Below, one piece after another: positions 24,116-34,779 of a stretch of DNA of 64,000 nucleotides. Numbering within the stretch: position 1 is the first letter of the stretch; each line of letters starts with the position of its first letter. The notes under the pieces are model-generated. The model ran no database searches, was not told where the DNA came from, and saw only the letters and a list, made by a program, of their open reading frames with translations. Location: the NCBI GenBank assembly GCA_034509735.1, contig JACGWO010000005.1, positions 36,610,479-36,674,478 on the forward strand, read 5' to 3'. A program made the translations under genes and the position numbers. Origin of the DNA: Sesamum alatum (Eukaryota > Streptophyta > Magnoliopsida > Lamiales > Pedaliaceae).

Positions 24116-24890
24116 TGTGAATACTTTTATTAGAGGAAGTGTAAGTAATTATGAATTGTTACTCATTAATTACTAAAAATTGATTGATAACTAATTTAGT
24201 GGTTGACTAATACTATGTGAGGCTGAAATAGACTAGATGAGGCCTAACTTTGACAAAAATCCATGTACTTATCATACTAATTAAATTCATCAACGCTCTT
24301 CAATATTTAAATTGCTAGTTGAACTTCACGTTTTCAACTTGTATAGAAGGTAAACTGCTTAAATTCAACTTGTCTCCAAGTAAGAATTGGTTCAAAATCG
24401 TTCTTTGTTAATGAAAAAGTCGCTGCTGTCCTGTCATATCAAATTTACAGAATATATTTTCACCAAAAAAAAAATAATTTATTGTAATGGAGAGTTTGCG
24501 ACGGATATAGGTTGTCAAGATTTGCAACCACGGTTTTATTAATGGATTTGTGATGCCAAACCACATCGTCTACGATCCATTGATTACACGATAAAACTTT
24601 GCAACGAAGATTGTCACAACTTTCCCAATAAAATTTGGCAGGAAAACGTTTCGTTGCAAACTGATGAAGAGCGTCGGAGATACTGATGCAAAATTTGGCA
24701 AAAATTACACTTTTAATCCCATTAGATAAGGGATTCTACCACATTAAGTCATCTGTTTGATGAGTTTTCTAAAATTATATCAAAATTCGACACATTTAAT
24801 CCATGTCAAAATTTCTGTTACAAAAATAGACGGTAAAGACACGTGTAATGTATATATCTCTTTGCTTGACTACTCATATATATAGGTTTT
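24116..24890. other. Intergenic, no gene seen
   Basis: AT-rich sequence. A segment near 24720-24830 (aatcccattagataaggg, aaaatttctgttac) recurs in altered form at 25010-25110, suggesting a local duplication around the SINE piece. Confidence 0.4.
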
Positions 24891-24916
24891 CATTTCATGA
24901 ACATATCTTTTATCCA

Positions 24917-25012
24917 TACAGTAGAAATAGCATCAACCGACGCAGGGGTTCGAATCCATAACCTCTAAGATCATAAGACCTTAACTTCGCCAATTAAGCT
25001 AGGCCTCCTCAG
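24917..25012 (-). mobile_element. tRNA-derived SINE, 5' fragment
   Basis: On the minus strand a Pol III A-box-like tagcttaattggcgaagt is followed by a B-box GGATTCGAACCCC. The text continues into gatgctatttctactgta, as in the longer copies at 47799-48050 and 54496-54760. The 3' tail is missing. Confidence 0.7.
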
Positions 25013-25015
25013 CTT

Positions 25016-25518
25016 ACCATATTTAGTCATCTATTGTATGAATTTCTTAAAATTATCTCAAAATTCGACACATTTAATCCATGTCAAAATTTCTATCATA
25101 AAAATAGACAGTAAAGACTATTAGCTTGTCTGCTCAAATAACTAATGAATATATGCATCACGCATGTGACCGCCTCAAATTTAAGAGATACATTGATGAC
25201 CATCTTGGGCTGTTGTAAATACCAACAAGTGTAATGAATATATTTTGTCGGACGCATATCCGTGTCAAAATCAGCAACTTTTGCATGTACATCGACATCT
25301 ACGCTTTCATTTCATGAACATATTTTTGTCCGTTGCGTATCCGTGTCAAATTCTGTCACCAAATTTCACATGTCACGTAATCCAAGTCATATTTCAAGCC
25401 AACGAATATGACAATTTCTTCTCTCTTTCTCTCTCTCTCACACACACGCACACTTTTTTGGGCATTTTCTTGAAGTAAACAACATGGTCAAATGTCATTA
25501 ATCTACCACTTCCAGTAT
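25016..25518. other. Intergenic with a local duplication
   Basis: Phrases tgaacatatttttgtccgt / gacgcatatccgtgtcaaa are repeated at about 25250 and 25325. A CT/CA microsatellite lies at 25420-25453. The 77-residue ORF at 25245-25478 is unsupported. Confidence 0.4.
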
Positions 25519-25527
25519 TAAAATAAA

Positions 25528-26280
25528 GGAATAATTACGCTCGCCCTCCCTGAAGTTTGGTGTAATTATACATAAATTTTCTGTGATTTGAAATATTATA
25601 TTTAGTGTTCCTGAAGTTTACTTCTGTTTAATAAATAGATCCCCTGTTAGTAAAAATTCAATGAATTTGCTAATATTAGCAAAAAGATTGAATGAAAATC
25701 AATATTTACCATCGATTGGCTTAAAACTGACTTATTGTAGGTCAAACAAATATTTTTTAAGACCAAACTACCCGTATATATCATCACACGTTAATGCATG
25801 TGAGGTGGTATATCTTCACCGTTATAAGGCCTTGTTTACTTAATTGTGAGAATTGGGTTGGATATCTAGCCCAACATCTGATTTACTCACATTTAGGTAA
25901 ATAGATGATTAATCATGATAAATAGATGATTCAAAGAAAATATTAGTGATACAATTTAATCTCATCCTATATTTTATCCATAATTAATCTATCACTACTT
26001 AATCCCATCCCTCAAAGTAAACGAGGTCTAAGGTATTTTAATCATAAAAGATTTATTTGGCCTGTAATAAGTTAGTATTAACTCAATCAAGGTAAGTATC
26101 GTTTTGGATTAAGGTTTTTTTTTTTTTATTAATATCAATAAGTTCGGTGAATTTTGATTAATGAAGTGATCTATTTTTTAGACGGATACAAACCTTAGGG
26201 GTATTAGATGTAATTTCTCAAATTATAGAAAAAATCTGTGTAATTATACCAAACCTTAAGGGAGAGGGTGTAATTATCCC
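25528..26280. mobile_element. MULE-like MITE family D, copy 2, with a nested Tourist-like MITE
   Basis: It starts GGAATAATTACGC and ends TGTAATTATCCC. Perfect 9-bp duplications TAAAATAAA lie at 25519-25527 and 26281-26289. Its interior is interrupted at 25828-26028; without that insert it is about 550 bp. Confidence 0.85.
25828..26028. mobile_element. Tourist-like (PIF/Harbinger) MITE
   Basis: This 201-bp insert has termini GGCCTTGTTTACTT and AAGTAAACGAGGTC, which are inverted repeats with a few mismatches. The 3-bp duplication TAA lies at 25825-25827 and 26029-26031. Both features are characteristic of Harbinger-mobilised MITEs. Confidence 0.85.
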
Positions 26281-26289
26281 TAAAATAAA

Positions 26290-27600
26290 AGGATAATTGG
26301 CATCGAAGGGTCAAAGAAAAAACGAGAAAATTATATCAGAAGAGACTAACAATAATCAAAGTAATTGCCACCCAATACATATATATATATATATATTAAA
26401 TGACTATAATTGTTATTCTATCATAACCAATTTTTAAAAATATAATAAAATAATAAGAATCATATCTAAATTATCACTGTATTAAACAAAAAAAAATGAT
26501 ATTCCGACAACATTTCAAACATCTCAACAAATCACATATTGTATTTAAAAATTACCACCTAAAATATAAATAAAAGAAAAATCCCAAAGGAGACAAATAG
26601 TACCATAAATAGTACAATATTAGTCAATCAAAAAAATAATGTAGGACAACAAAAGGTGGATGAGCTTTGAGAGTGCTTGTATATATATATTTCGTGGTTT
26701 GACAATAAAATTTCAAACAAACAATCATAACTTTTGATTCAGTTGGATTACAGGATGTTCTAACCACCCTTTCGATCATCTTCGAAAGATAAATTCAAAC
26801 CTCTCACCTCTATTATCACGAGGAGCCGTCGTTCGTCGCGAAATTCCATCGTTTTGACCACTATTCCGATAATTCTTTAAATATTCCTTTTTTTCAATCA
26901 TATTTAATTATTTTTTCTATTTTCTGTAGTTATCTTTTGGGCCTGATATTTGTCGATTCATTGCTAGCATGGTAAGGTATTTTCGGGCCAAGTCTCGTGG
27001 ATTTTTGAGACAGTCCAAATTTAACCAGTTTTCAAGCCTGTCTTACCCAAACTAAAATTAAGACTATTTTCTTTCAAATAACTGATACATATGTTAAGAT
27101 ATTTATTCATCAACAAATTATTTTACTATCAATCTCAGACTTTTCAAGAATATTCGAGACGTATTTTCGTTATTCTTTACTTTCAATTACTTGCGCCACA
27201 TCAGACATCCTTAAAAATGCTATTTCACGACTTCAACATAATTAACTCATGCAATGTCTATTTTGATGTGTGTAGCACTTTCATCGTGACCCACCTACCA
27301 TCCTAATCCCGTCTTTAACTTTTCTTCTCAACAACTTCGAAAACCCACTGCACCAAATCACGATTTCTGGATAGTACTGACAACTTCGGGAATATTAGCA
27401 ATTAACAATAATTATCCCAAAATTATGACAAATTAACGTAAAATTATGAACAAAAACAACAATTTTAACCAAACCCATTACGATTTGGTAACCTAAATAA
27501 CTATCCTTTTCGATCAAGAAATCGCATCGTCACGCTTCGGATTGTTGTTGTTTCTGATTGTAATTAATGATACAGTTAGAGATATTAATTTTTTTTACGT
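26290..27600. other. Intergenic, no gene seen
   Basis: AT-rich sequence with a TA tract near 26380. Around 26750-27540 the composition is less skewed (ctcatcttcgaaag-like and ccactgcaccaaatcacg phrases), perhaps an old element remnant, but no protein family is recognisable in any frame. Confidence 0.4.
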
Positions 27601-27608
27601 AGGCAAGC

Positions 27609-27760
27609 GTTCCACATCGGTTGCTGACGAGGCACTTGAGTGGCTTGTAAGCCTAATGTCTCATCTCTCTAGTGAAATGTTTTTTCAGGACAAAACCATG
27701 AAGCTCATACGTAGCCAAAATGGATAATACTTTGCGCAATGGGGCACCGATCAAGTTGCA
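27609..27760 (+). promoter_or_regulatory. snRNA-promoter-like USE/TATA module in a repeat remnant
   Basis: GTTCCACATCG (27609-27619) resembles the plant snRNA upstream element RTCCCACATCG. About 25 bases on lies ttgtaagcc, likely a decayed TATA box. A T6 run lies at 27680-27685. The downstream text (ggacaaaaccatgaagctc) belongs to a dispersed plant repeat as I remember it. No snRNA body is recognisable. Confidence 0.4.
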
Positions 27761-28338
27761 AGCGGCATCAACTTTTTTGTTGGCTAATTAAAAAATAATG
27801 TGTGTAAAATAATATATTAATGTTTTAATTTAAATTAATTGTTTGTATTTTGGATTAGTTAAATTTAATTCTAAGATAAATAGTTATTCTTTATATAATA
27901 ATGTTTTAGTATTATTTTGTTTACTAATTACTTATCGAAGGTGTCGAGATGAAGTGTTGTAATTAGCAAAATCTAATTAATTAAGACACATACTTGATAA
28001 TATTATTTTTTCGATACATACAAAAGTAAAGAAATAAATATTAATTAAAGAAATTAGTCTCACGAGTGGATATAGGTTTATTGTAATAGTAGTTATCAAT
28101 TGGTTGTAAATATTTAATATTGACAATTGATATATTATTTATTGATTATTGAAATTAATGATGTAACTATAACCAATTCACTAAAAAAAAAAAATTTGTT
28201 CTTGCGCTTCTTTTTCAAGACGAATTTCAAACTCTTGGATGACAAATTACTTACAAGATAAGAATAAGGAGATTGGTATATTTTAATTCTTTATTATTAG
28301 GAGATTTTCTCATAAATTTATTGTTTACTATAAATATA

Positions 28339-28735
28339 AGGGTAAATCACGACTACCTCCCCTGCGATTTGACGTAATTACAAATACTTTTTCGTTGTTT
28401 GAAAAATTATAAATATCCCTTTCAAATAAAAAATAATTATGTAGCCTCTAGACGGAAATGTGAAAAGTACTACTTTACCCTTGTTGGATTTCTTTTTTTC
28501 TTTTTTAGAAAGTAAAAAAAATTTTAAGGGTGGGTAAAATAAGTAATCCATAAAAGTATTAGTCATAAAAGTATTTAGAAAATTATATGAATTTATAACT
28601 TATAATCTAAAAGGACATTTTGGATAATTGACCACAAAGTTGGATGAAAATCTACCGGAACGGGTTATTCGTTCGACGGGCGTTAAAACTATTCCCCTCT
28701 CAGCTACCCCTGTATCATTTGGCACTTTACGAAAC
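28339..28735. mobile_element. Diverged family A-like MITE, right end unclear
   Basis: It starts agggtaaatcacgactacc with the arm phrase cgttgtttgaaaaattataa. The right part (attcccctctcagctacccc) gives only weak terminal complementarity. Confidence 0.5.
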
Positions 28736-28789
28736 ATGGTAATTTTACTTTTTTTTTTTTTTTTGAATAATAAATGATGAACTATTAAT

Positions 28790-28970
28790 TTGAAAATACA
28801 ACATCTTTACTCTATCAATACCAACACCAAAGCAACCAAATAAATAATACAAATATAATCCTATAAACTAAACAACTCCCTACATTCATATTACTTAAAT
28901 TCACGAACACGATCTCTTGATTATGGGATTTAAACCTCACCACTCATTCAAGGAATTAACGATAACATGG
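28790..28970 (-). repeat. Degenerate SINE-like remnant
   Basis: The minus-strand text ggtttaaatcccataatcaa and the downstream aaatacaac-type body follow the layout of the SINE at 54496-54760 but are strongly diverged. Confidence 0.3.
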
Positions 28971-29393
28971 TAATTTTGATGTCGGGTGTTGGGGAGCAGG
29001 CTCGTCTGAAAGGTACGCTAACTGAAATTTCTGGTTCATGTCTACCAAGTGGACCGCCGAAAATCTAACGTTTTTGTTATGCGTAATCGACGGTTGGACG
29101 TGGATGATTTGTATACTGTATGTGGTTTGTGGGGGAGATTGAAACACGTGTCATGTCCTGATTCGATGTGATTATGCACTGAGTGATAATTTCAAGTTGG
29201 TCGGACTCGTCGGAAGGTTCGCTTCGGATGCTGACAGAGCAATTTCAGGAACAGCAGCTTCATTTCGTTATGACAATGTTACGACCATGTTTGTTTTTAT
29301 TTTCAGCCCATTTTAAAAATAGTTCGAAAATAAAATTTAATAAAACATTCTTTAGAAAGTATCATTTTACATACAAATATACAATAATATATT

Positions 29394-29891
29394 GGGTTAA
29401 TTATATTTAGATTTTCTCTAAAAATGTAAAATTACACTTTTCCTTCTAAAAAGTTTAAAATTATACTTACACCCCTTTGAAAATTCATCGTTTACACTTA
29501 ACATTTTTTCGTTGAGGTTTTGATGGGAAGTGCTACCGTCAACAAAAATAATTACATAAATTTTCAATTTTGTCTCTCATTTAATATTTTCATGTATATT
29601 TTTGTTCTTATAAGAGGATAAATGCAATATATACATATAAAGTGATGTTAATATTATTGTAATTTTTCTCCTTATACGTACAAAATTATACATGAAAATG
29701 TTAAATGAGAGGCAAAATTAAAAATTTATGTAATTATTTTTGTTGACGTTAATATTTTTCGTCGAAACCTTAACGAAAGAAGGTCAGGTGTAACAGTGAA
29801 TTTTCAGAGGGGGTGTAAATGTAATTTTGAAACTTTTTTGGGGAAAAGTGTAATTTTGCATTTTTAGAGAGGGTCCAAGTGTAATTAACCC
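29394..29891. mobile_element. Foldback MULE-like MITE family B, intact copy
   Basis: This 498-bp element starts GGGTTAATTATA and ends GTAATTAACCC. The arms are complementary over most of their length (gtaaaattacacttttcc against ggaaaagtgtaattttgc). Perfect 9-bp duplications TAATATATT lie at 29385-29393 and 29892-29900. Confidence 0.88.
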
Positions 29892-29940
29892 TAATATATT
29901 ATATAATTCAATCTACCCACAAACAAACAAATATTAATAA

Positions 29941-30029
29941 GGTTAATTACACCTAGATCCCATTTTTGGGGTGTAAGTGTATTTTTAAATTTTTTTTGGG
30001 GGAAATTGTAATTTTGCATTCTCATAGGG
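29941..30029. mobile_element. Short family B derivative
   Basis: About 90 bp with GGTTAATTACACC at the left and GGTGTAATTAACC at the right. This is a miniature keeping only the outer arms of family B. Confidence 0.65.
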
Positions 30030-30417
30030 GGTCTAGGTGTAATTAACCCATATTAATATATACATATATACATTTATAAAAATAATAAAAAAGTCGTGAT
30101 TTGATAATAATAAGCGTTTTTTGTCTCTCAACATACAATTTTATTTGGTTCTACTTATATGAAATTTTCAGTTTCTTATAAAAAAAAAAAAGGTTTACTT
30201 CCTATTATTAGGACACTTATTTATTTATTATTTTTTTAGTAAGACTTGATTCATTACATCATTTAATATATTTAAAAATATGTTAGGCTTCTTTTCCAAG
30301 ACAAATTTCAAAATCTTGGATAACAAATTACTCAGAAGATAAGAATAAGGTTCCTTAATTTAGTTTTCTGTTATATTCTTGACCTAACAATACTTGCACC
30401 CTTCACTTTTTTGTTTA

Positions 30418-30650
30418 TCTACACTATATATAAAGGAAAGACCTTTTTCACTCACAAATGATGGTTAATGACACTGCGACATCAAATTTTAATTATGTCG
30501 ATTATACCCCTAAAGTAATTTTTTTTTCTTTTCTTTCTTTTTTTTAAATGTAATGTATTGGTTTATATATATTATTTTATATTTACAATAATTTTAAAGT
30601 GTATAATATTATTTTATATGCACGTAGGGACGACGTGCCACGGCGGCTAG
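30418..30650 (+). mobile_element. Non-autonomous Helitron, copy 1
   Basis: It starts A|TCTACACTATATATAAAG and ends in the hairpin GCACGT-AGGGACG-ACGTGC, then CACGGCGG-CTAG|T. It has no terminal inverted repeats and is inserted between A and T, the Helitron signature. The first ~60 bases (cactcacaaatgatggtta) are conserved with other copies. It is 233 bp and non-coding. Confidence 0.85.
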
Positions 30651-30960
30651 TTACATTATAAATTTATTATGACAATAGTTCCAGTTTACCAATCCTGGAT
30701 TGTATAGTCTTGTTATGACAATAATACCCCTAAGTTAGTTTCTTTTTTTTAAAAATTTCTTTTTCTCTCTCTCTCTCTCTCTCTTTTTTTTTTTTGAAGT
30801 GTGTTATAATATATTTTAAAGCATTAAATATTATTTATTATATGCACACAGGAACGGCGTGCCATGACGACGACTAGTACTATTTATAAAGAAAAGAGGT
30901 GATACACTCACATAATGATAGTTTTGATACTATTCTACACCAATTTTTTGAAATACCCAT
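30651..30960 (+). mobile_element. Helitron 3' end followed by a second truncated Helitron 5' end
   Basis: A 3' end with hairpin GCACACAGGAACGGCGTGC and ACGACGACTAG|T finishes at 30877. Directly after it the text actatttataaagaaaag...cactcacataatgatag is a truncated 5' start of the same family, so two elements abut. A TC microsatellite lies near 30763-30783. Confidence 0.6.
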
Positions 30961-31768
30961 AATACCCTTATCATGATAAATGTAGAGTATTGAAAATTAA
31001 CTAGAATTTTTGCCCGTTAATTGTTTACCTATTATCTTCAATTAACTACAATTTTCCACTCTCCCAACTTCCTACTCCTCCTTCCACTCTTGATTAATTA
31101 AACTCATTTCTTCAACTTATTCTTCTCAATGAAATTATAAGTGTTAATTAATGGGATCGGTTTACTTAATCCTCATTGATGGTGTGAATATGATTGTTTT
31201 TGTATCATGCTTACATTTTGTGCAGAAAATGATAATTAGTAGCGAAACTTTTTGATTGTGTCAAGAGTTTTATTGCAGAGAGTAATCTGATGTACATAAA
31301 TTTCTAGGGTGTCAAATTTGATTCCATGATCGAGATCAATGCAGTGAATAAAGCAAGAAGAGGTCTCTGGCAGCCTAGAGAAGTGACAGGGCATAACCCT
31401 CAGCAGACATCATTAGCAAAGAATTTTTTTACCTCTATTTCTTTTTTTCTTTAGTTTTTCATTACCCCTTTAATAAAGCTGCTATTGATAGGGAAAAAAA
31501 AAAAGGGACAAAAATACGAATAAGAAAGAGAGATAGAAGGGAAGGGTGAGTTGGGGGGTTTTCGAGTGTTAGTAAGGGAGGAAACGTGTAACTTTAGGGT
31601 TTGGTATTTTAGGCCTCAATTTGAGTTGTTTTGTCCAAAATGAGTTTTGGTAAAATAAGAAGATAAGAAAAGAAAATAAAATTGATTGCTCAAATTCTAT
31701 TAAGAAATGAGAGATAAGGAGAGAGTAAAAATATAGAATTAATGTGGTGAAGGAATTGTTGCCTTATA
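30961..31768. other. Intergenic, no gene seen
   Basis: Less AT-biased stretch (31280-31440, 31550-31640) without a recognisable ORF or repeat terminus. Confidence 0.4.
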
Positions 31769-32142
31769 GGGAAAATTGCATTTTACGTCCCATAACTTAC
31801 ACCGTTTTTGATTTTGGTCTCATTAATTTTTGACGTAGCAATTTTAGTCCCACAAGTCCACAAACGTTGCAATTTTAGTCGCATTGACAAAATCCCTTAA
31901 AAAATGTTGCAATTTTAGTCTCATAAGTCCACAAACGTTCCAATTTTAGTCTCATAAGTCCAAAAATGTTGCAATTTTAGTCCCATGCACGTGCTCCTTC
32001 CGTTAACATTTTAACGGATTTCGTCAATGGGACTAAAATTGCAACATTTTTGGACTTATGGGACTAAAATTGCTACGTCAAAAATTAATGGGACCAAAAT
32101 CACACACAGTGTAAGTTATGGGACGTAAAATGCAATTTTTCC
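31769..32142. mobile_element. Palindromic MULE-like MITE family C, copy 2
   Basis: 374 bp, nearly identical in layout to copy 1 at 932-1305. It is flanked by perfect 10-bp duplications TTGCCTTATA (31759-31768, 32143-32152). The 10-bp length is repeated at both family C sites. Confidence 0.9.
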
Positions 32143-32152
32143 TTGCCTTATA

Positions 32153-33335
32153 CAACGAAAATGAATTAGCTAGCTAGGTTGGAGAATATTTCAGATTTTG
32201 TCCCATAACAAATTAGAATAAATTGATCATGTTAATTGAATTCTCTCTTCTACTTGGCTAAAAAATTTGATATGAAACTCTTTTTTTTTTGTCGATTTAA
32301 TATTGGTGGCATGCTATAGTATGATTTTCCTTTTTCGTTGTAGTCATATTAGTTGCATATTATTGATAAAAGAGTTAGATTGTTTACTTTTTAACAAAAA
32401 AGTGGTATTTAGTATTCATTATAACATGTTTTGTTATTTATTGCAAGAAATGTACTCTATCATTATTTTATTAATAAAATCAAATATGATTTTAAAAAAA
32501 TAAAAATGTATGATCTTAGAAAAATAATAAAAAAATGATTTTAAAATATGAGTAATGACATGATTTTCAACTTGGGTGAAATCATCATGCAAGAACTATA
32601 TACCGTTTTCCAATTAATAAGAAAATAAAAGGATGAAAAATTGTTCATATTTTCAAATTGATTAGGAAAATAAAACTACATGCTAATGGCAATTGGCAAA
32701 TGAACAAATGAAATTTATAATTGAATTGTTAAAGTATACAATTCATTTCTTTATGAAAACATTACTATATATTGCCTAACAATTTTGTATGTAAGATAAA
32801 CATTTTGAAAGTATAAAGAATCTATATTATGAACACAACAAGTAGCATAAAATAAAATAGTAGTACAATTAAATTGAATAATTAGTACTTGCAATTAACA
32901 CGTATCATGAAATATATACAAAAAATAACATGTAATCTAATGGAAAAATAGAAGTTTCACCATCCATGCATCAATCTTTATTTAGTTGGCTCTACTTCAT
33001 CAGAAATGCATTGACCTAAATATAAATCATACAATCAGAATTTTACTTGCATAAGGTACATGGAAGGTGAAACTTCTTTTCATATATTGCTAAATGCGCG
33101 GTAATTCTTGGTTCTTTTTATTTTCTAACTCACTTGAAAAATATGGAATTTTTTTGTGTTTTTCTATTTTCTTATTAATTAGAAAAAGGTAAATAATTCT
33201 TATATTGCATCCAATTTGGTTCTATGCGTGGGGACCGCGTGCGTTGCTAGTCAATATTTAAACAAAGACAATTATAACAATTATCTTCTGATCAACAATC
33301 TAAACAACACCTATCGATAACAGTAAAAATATCTA
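32153..33335. other. Intergenic AT-rich DNA, no gene seen
   Basis: The 66-residue ORF at 32303-32503 is AT-driven. From about 32560 to 33200 the sequence is weakly self-complementary (atgatttcacc near 32560-32990; agaaaaaggtaaataattc against attttctaactcacttg-type text), possibly a worn foldback. Confidence 0.35.
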
Positions 33336-33339
33336 CATC

Positions 33340-33415
33340 TACTATACAATAGAATCCATCCCACGCATTTGATGGGATTCGAACCCATGACCTTATATTA
33401 CTTAAACATTTTAAA
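33340..33415 (-). mobile_element. SINE fragment
   Basis: The minus strand carries the B-box-like GGGTTCGAATCCC and the adjoining tctattgtatagtag-type text, as in other SINE copies. Confidence 0.5.
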
Positions 33416-33451
33416 TACAACTATATTTGAGAACAAAAAACATAATTAATA

Positions 33452-33737
33452 CTAGTTGTTGTGGCACGCCGTCCCTGCGTGCATATAAAATATTCGTTTG
33501 TACTTTAAAATATATTATTATTATAAATAAGAGCAAAATATAAATCATTACATCACATTAAAAAAATAAAAGAAAGAAAAAAAAACTAATTCATCAATTA
33601 GTGAAATTTTGGAAGTTAAATAAGTTGGTTATATTATCGGTTAAAGGGCATTTTTGACCTCATAAAAAATAGTGCAGCGGTGTAAGTAATCGCCGTTTAT
33701 GAGTGTGGAAGGAGTTTTCTTTATATAATAGTGTAGA
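33452..33737 (-). mobile_element. Non-autonomous Helitron, copy 3
   Basis: On the minus strand it starts A|TCTACACTATTATATAAAG and ends with the perfect hairpin GCACGC-AGGGACG-GCGTGC, then CACAACAACTAG|T. It is 286 bp and non-coding. Confidence 0.85.
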
Positions 33738-33815
33738 TAAAAAATGGTGCAGCGGTGTAAGTAACCGCTATTTGTGAGTGTGGAAGGAGTTTTCTTTATA
33801 TAATAGTATAGATAA
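33738..33815 (-). repeat. Extra Helitron 5' end abutting copy 3
   Basis: The text gcagcggtgtaagtaaccgc ... agtgtggaaggagttttct repeats the 5' ~78 bases of the neighbouring Helitron in the same orientation. Confidence 0.75.
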
Positions 33816-33995
33816 TAGATAAATTTTACGATAACACAAATCCATGACTATTATCTACGTCGTAATTACGAGTAATACTAATACTAGTTATTATTACTAT
33901 TGTTATTAATTAAATTATATTATATTTTAAAAAATAAAATATCCAAACAATAACATGTCAGGCATTGGATATGACATATATTTATTAAGAGATCG

Positions 33996-34325
33996 TTACT
34001 GGGTATAATCACACATAGACTGCTGTGGTTGAAAAAATTATATTTGGTACTCCCGACGTTTGTTTCTGTCCAACCAATAGATACATTCGTTGATCAAAAT
34101 TCATTAAATTTGTTGATATCAACAAAAAATTGAATGAAGATCCAAATTCAGTCCTAGTTGACTTATTACTAACTTCAAAAAAGATTTATCATAAGTCAAT
34201 TGATGGTAATATATGGATTTTTATTCAATATTTTTGTTGATATCAACAAATTTTTATAAATTTACTAACAAATGAATCTATTTGTTGGATAAAAACATTA
34301 GTGGTGTTAAGTCTAAGTCCCACAC
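33996..34325. mobile_element. Family D MITE, right part lost
   Basis: It begins gggtataatcacac and shares tgtttctgtccaacca and aaattcattaaatttgttga with the copies at 20079 and 25528. The right terminus is absent, apparently replaced by the SINE fragment that follows. Confidence 0.55.
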
Positions 34326-34329
34326 ATTA

Positions 34330-34432
34330 CAACACCTACTATAGAATACCATCCCATACATTAGTGAGTATTGAACCCATGATCTTAGAGTCATGAAACC
34401 TCAATTTTGCCAATTGAACTAGGCCTCATTGA
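34330..34432 (-). mobile_element. SINE fragment
   Basis: The minus strand reads gaggcctagttcaattggca, then atgggttcaatactcacta: head and B-box region of the family seen at 54496-54760, with a mutated B box. Confidence 0.6.
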
Positions 34433-34687
34433 CAAGAAAGAGTGGTGTAAAAGTATCTATTTATTCAATAATTTAAATTTTCTCATCATTCACCCTTTGG
34501 AAAGACTAGTAGGCCAAACCCCACTTGGATTTGAGGGTCAAGGCATTAAATTAATTAATTAATTTAAACAGCTTGGATCTAGCTTATACTATACTCACAA
34601 ATTTATATTAAATTATAATAAAATGATATATAAACAAGAAATAATAAAATATAGAAAAGCATGCATGCTCCTTCATCATAAAATATC

Positions 34688-34695
34688 TATATAAA
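34688..34695 (+). promoter_or_regulatory. TATA box of the fatty-alcohol oxidase gene
   Basis: TATATAAA lies 85 bases upstream of the ATG at 34780 and is followed by an A/C-rich leader. Confidence 0.65.
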
Positions 34696-34779
34696 TGCTC
34701 CATTCTTTAATGTAATAAATCTCACTTCACACACAAAAACAAGCAGAGAAATTCCAACCTCTGAAAGTATACAGACAGT

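Noticed and set aside
24917..25012. Possible tRNA gene because of the GGATTCGAACCCC B box
   Set aside because: No acceptor stem or anticodon arm can be formed, and the same text recurs in longer SINE copies.
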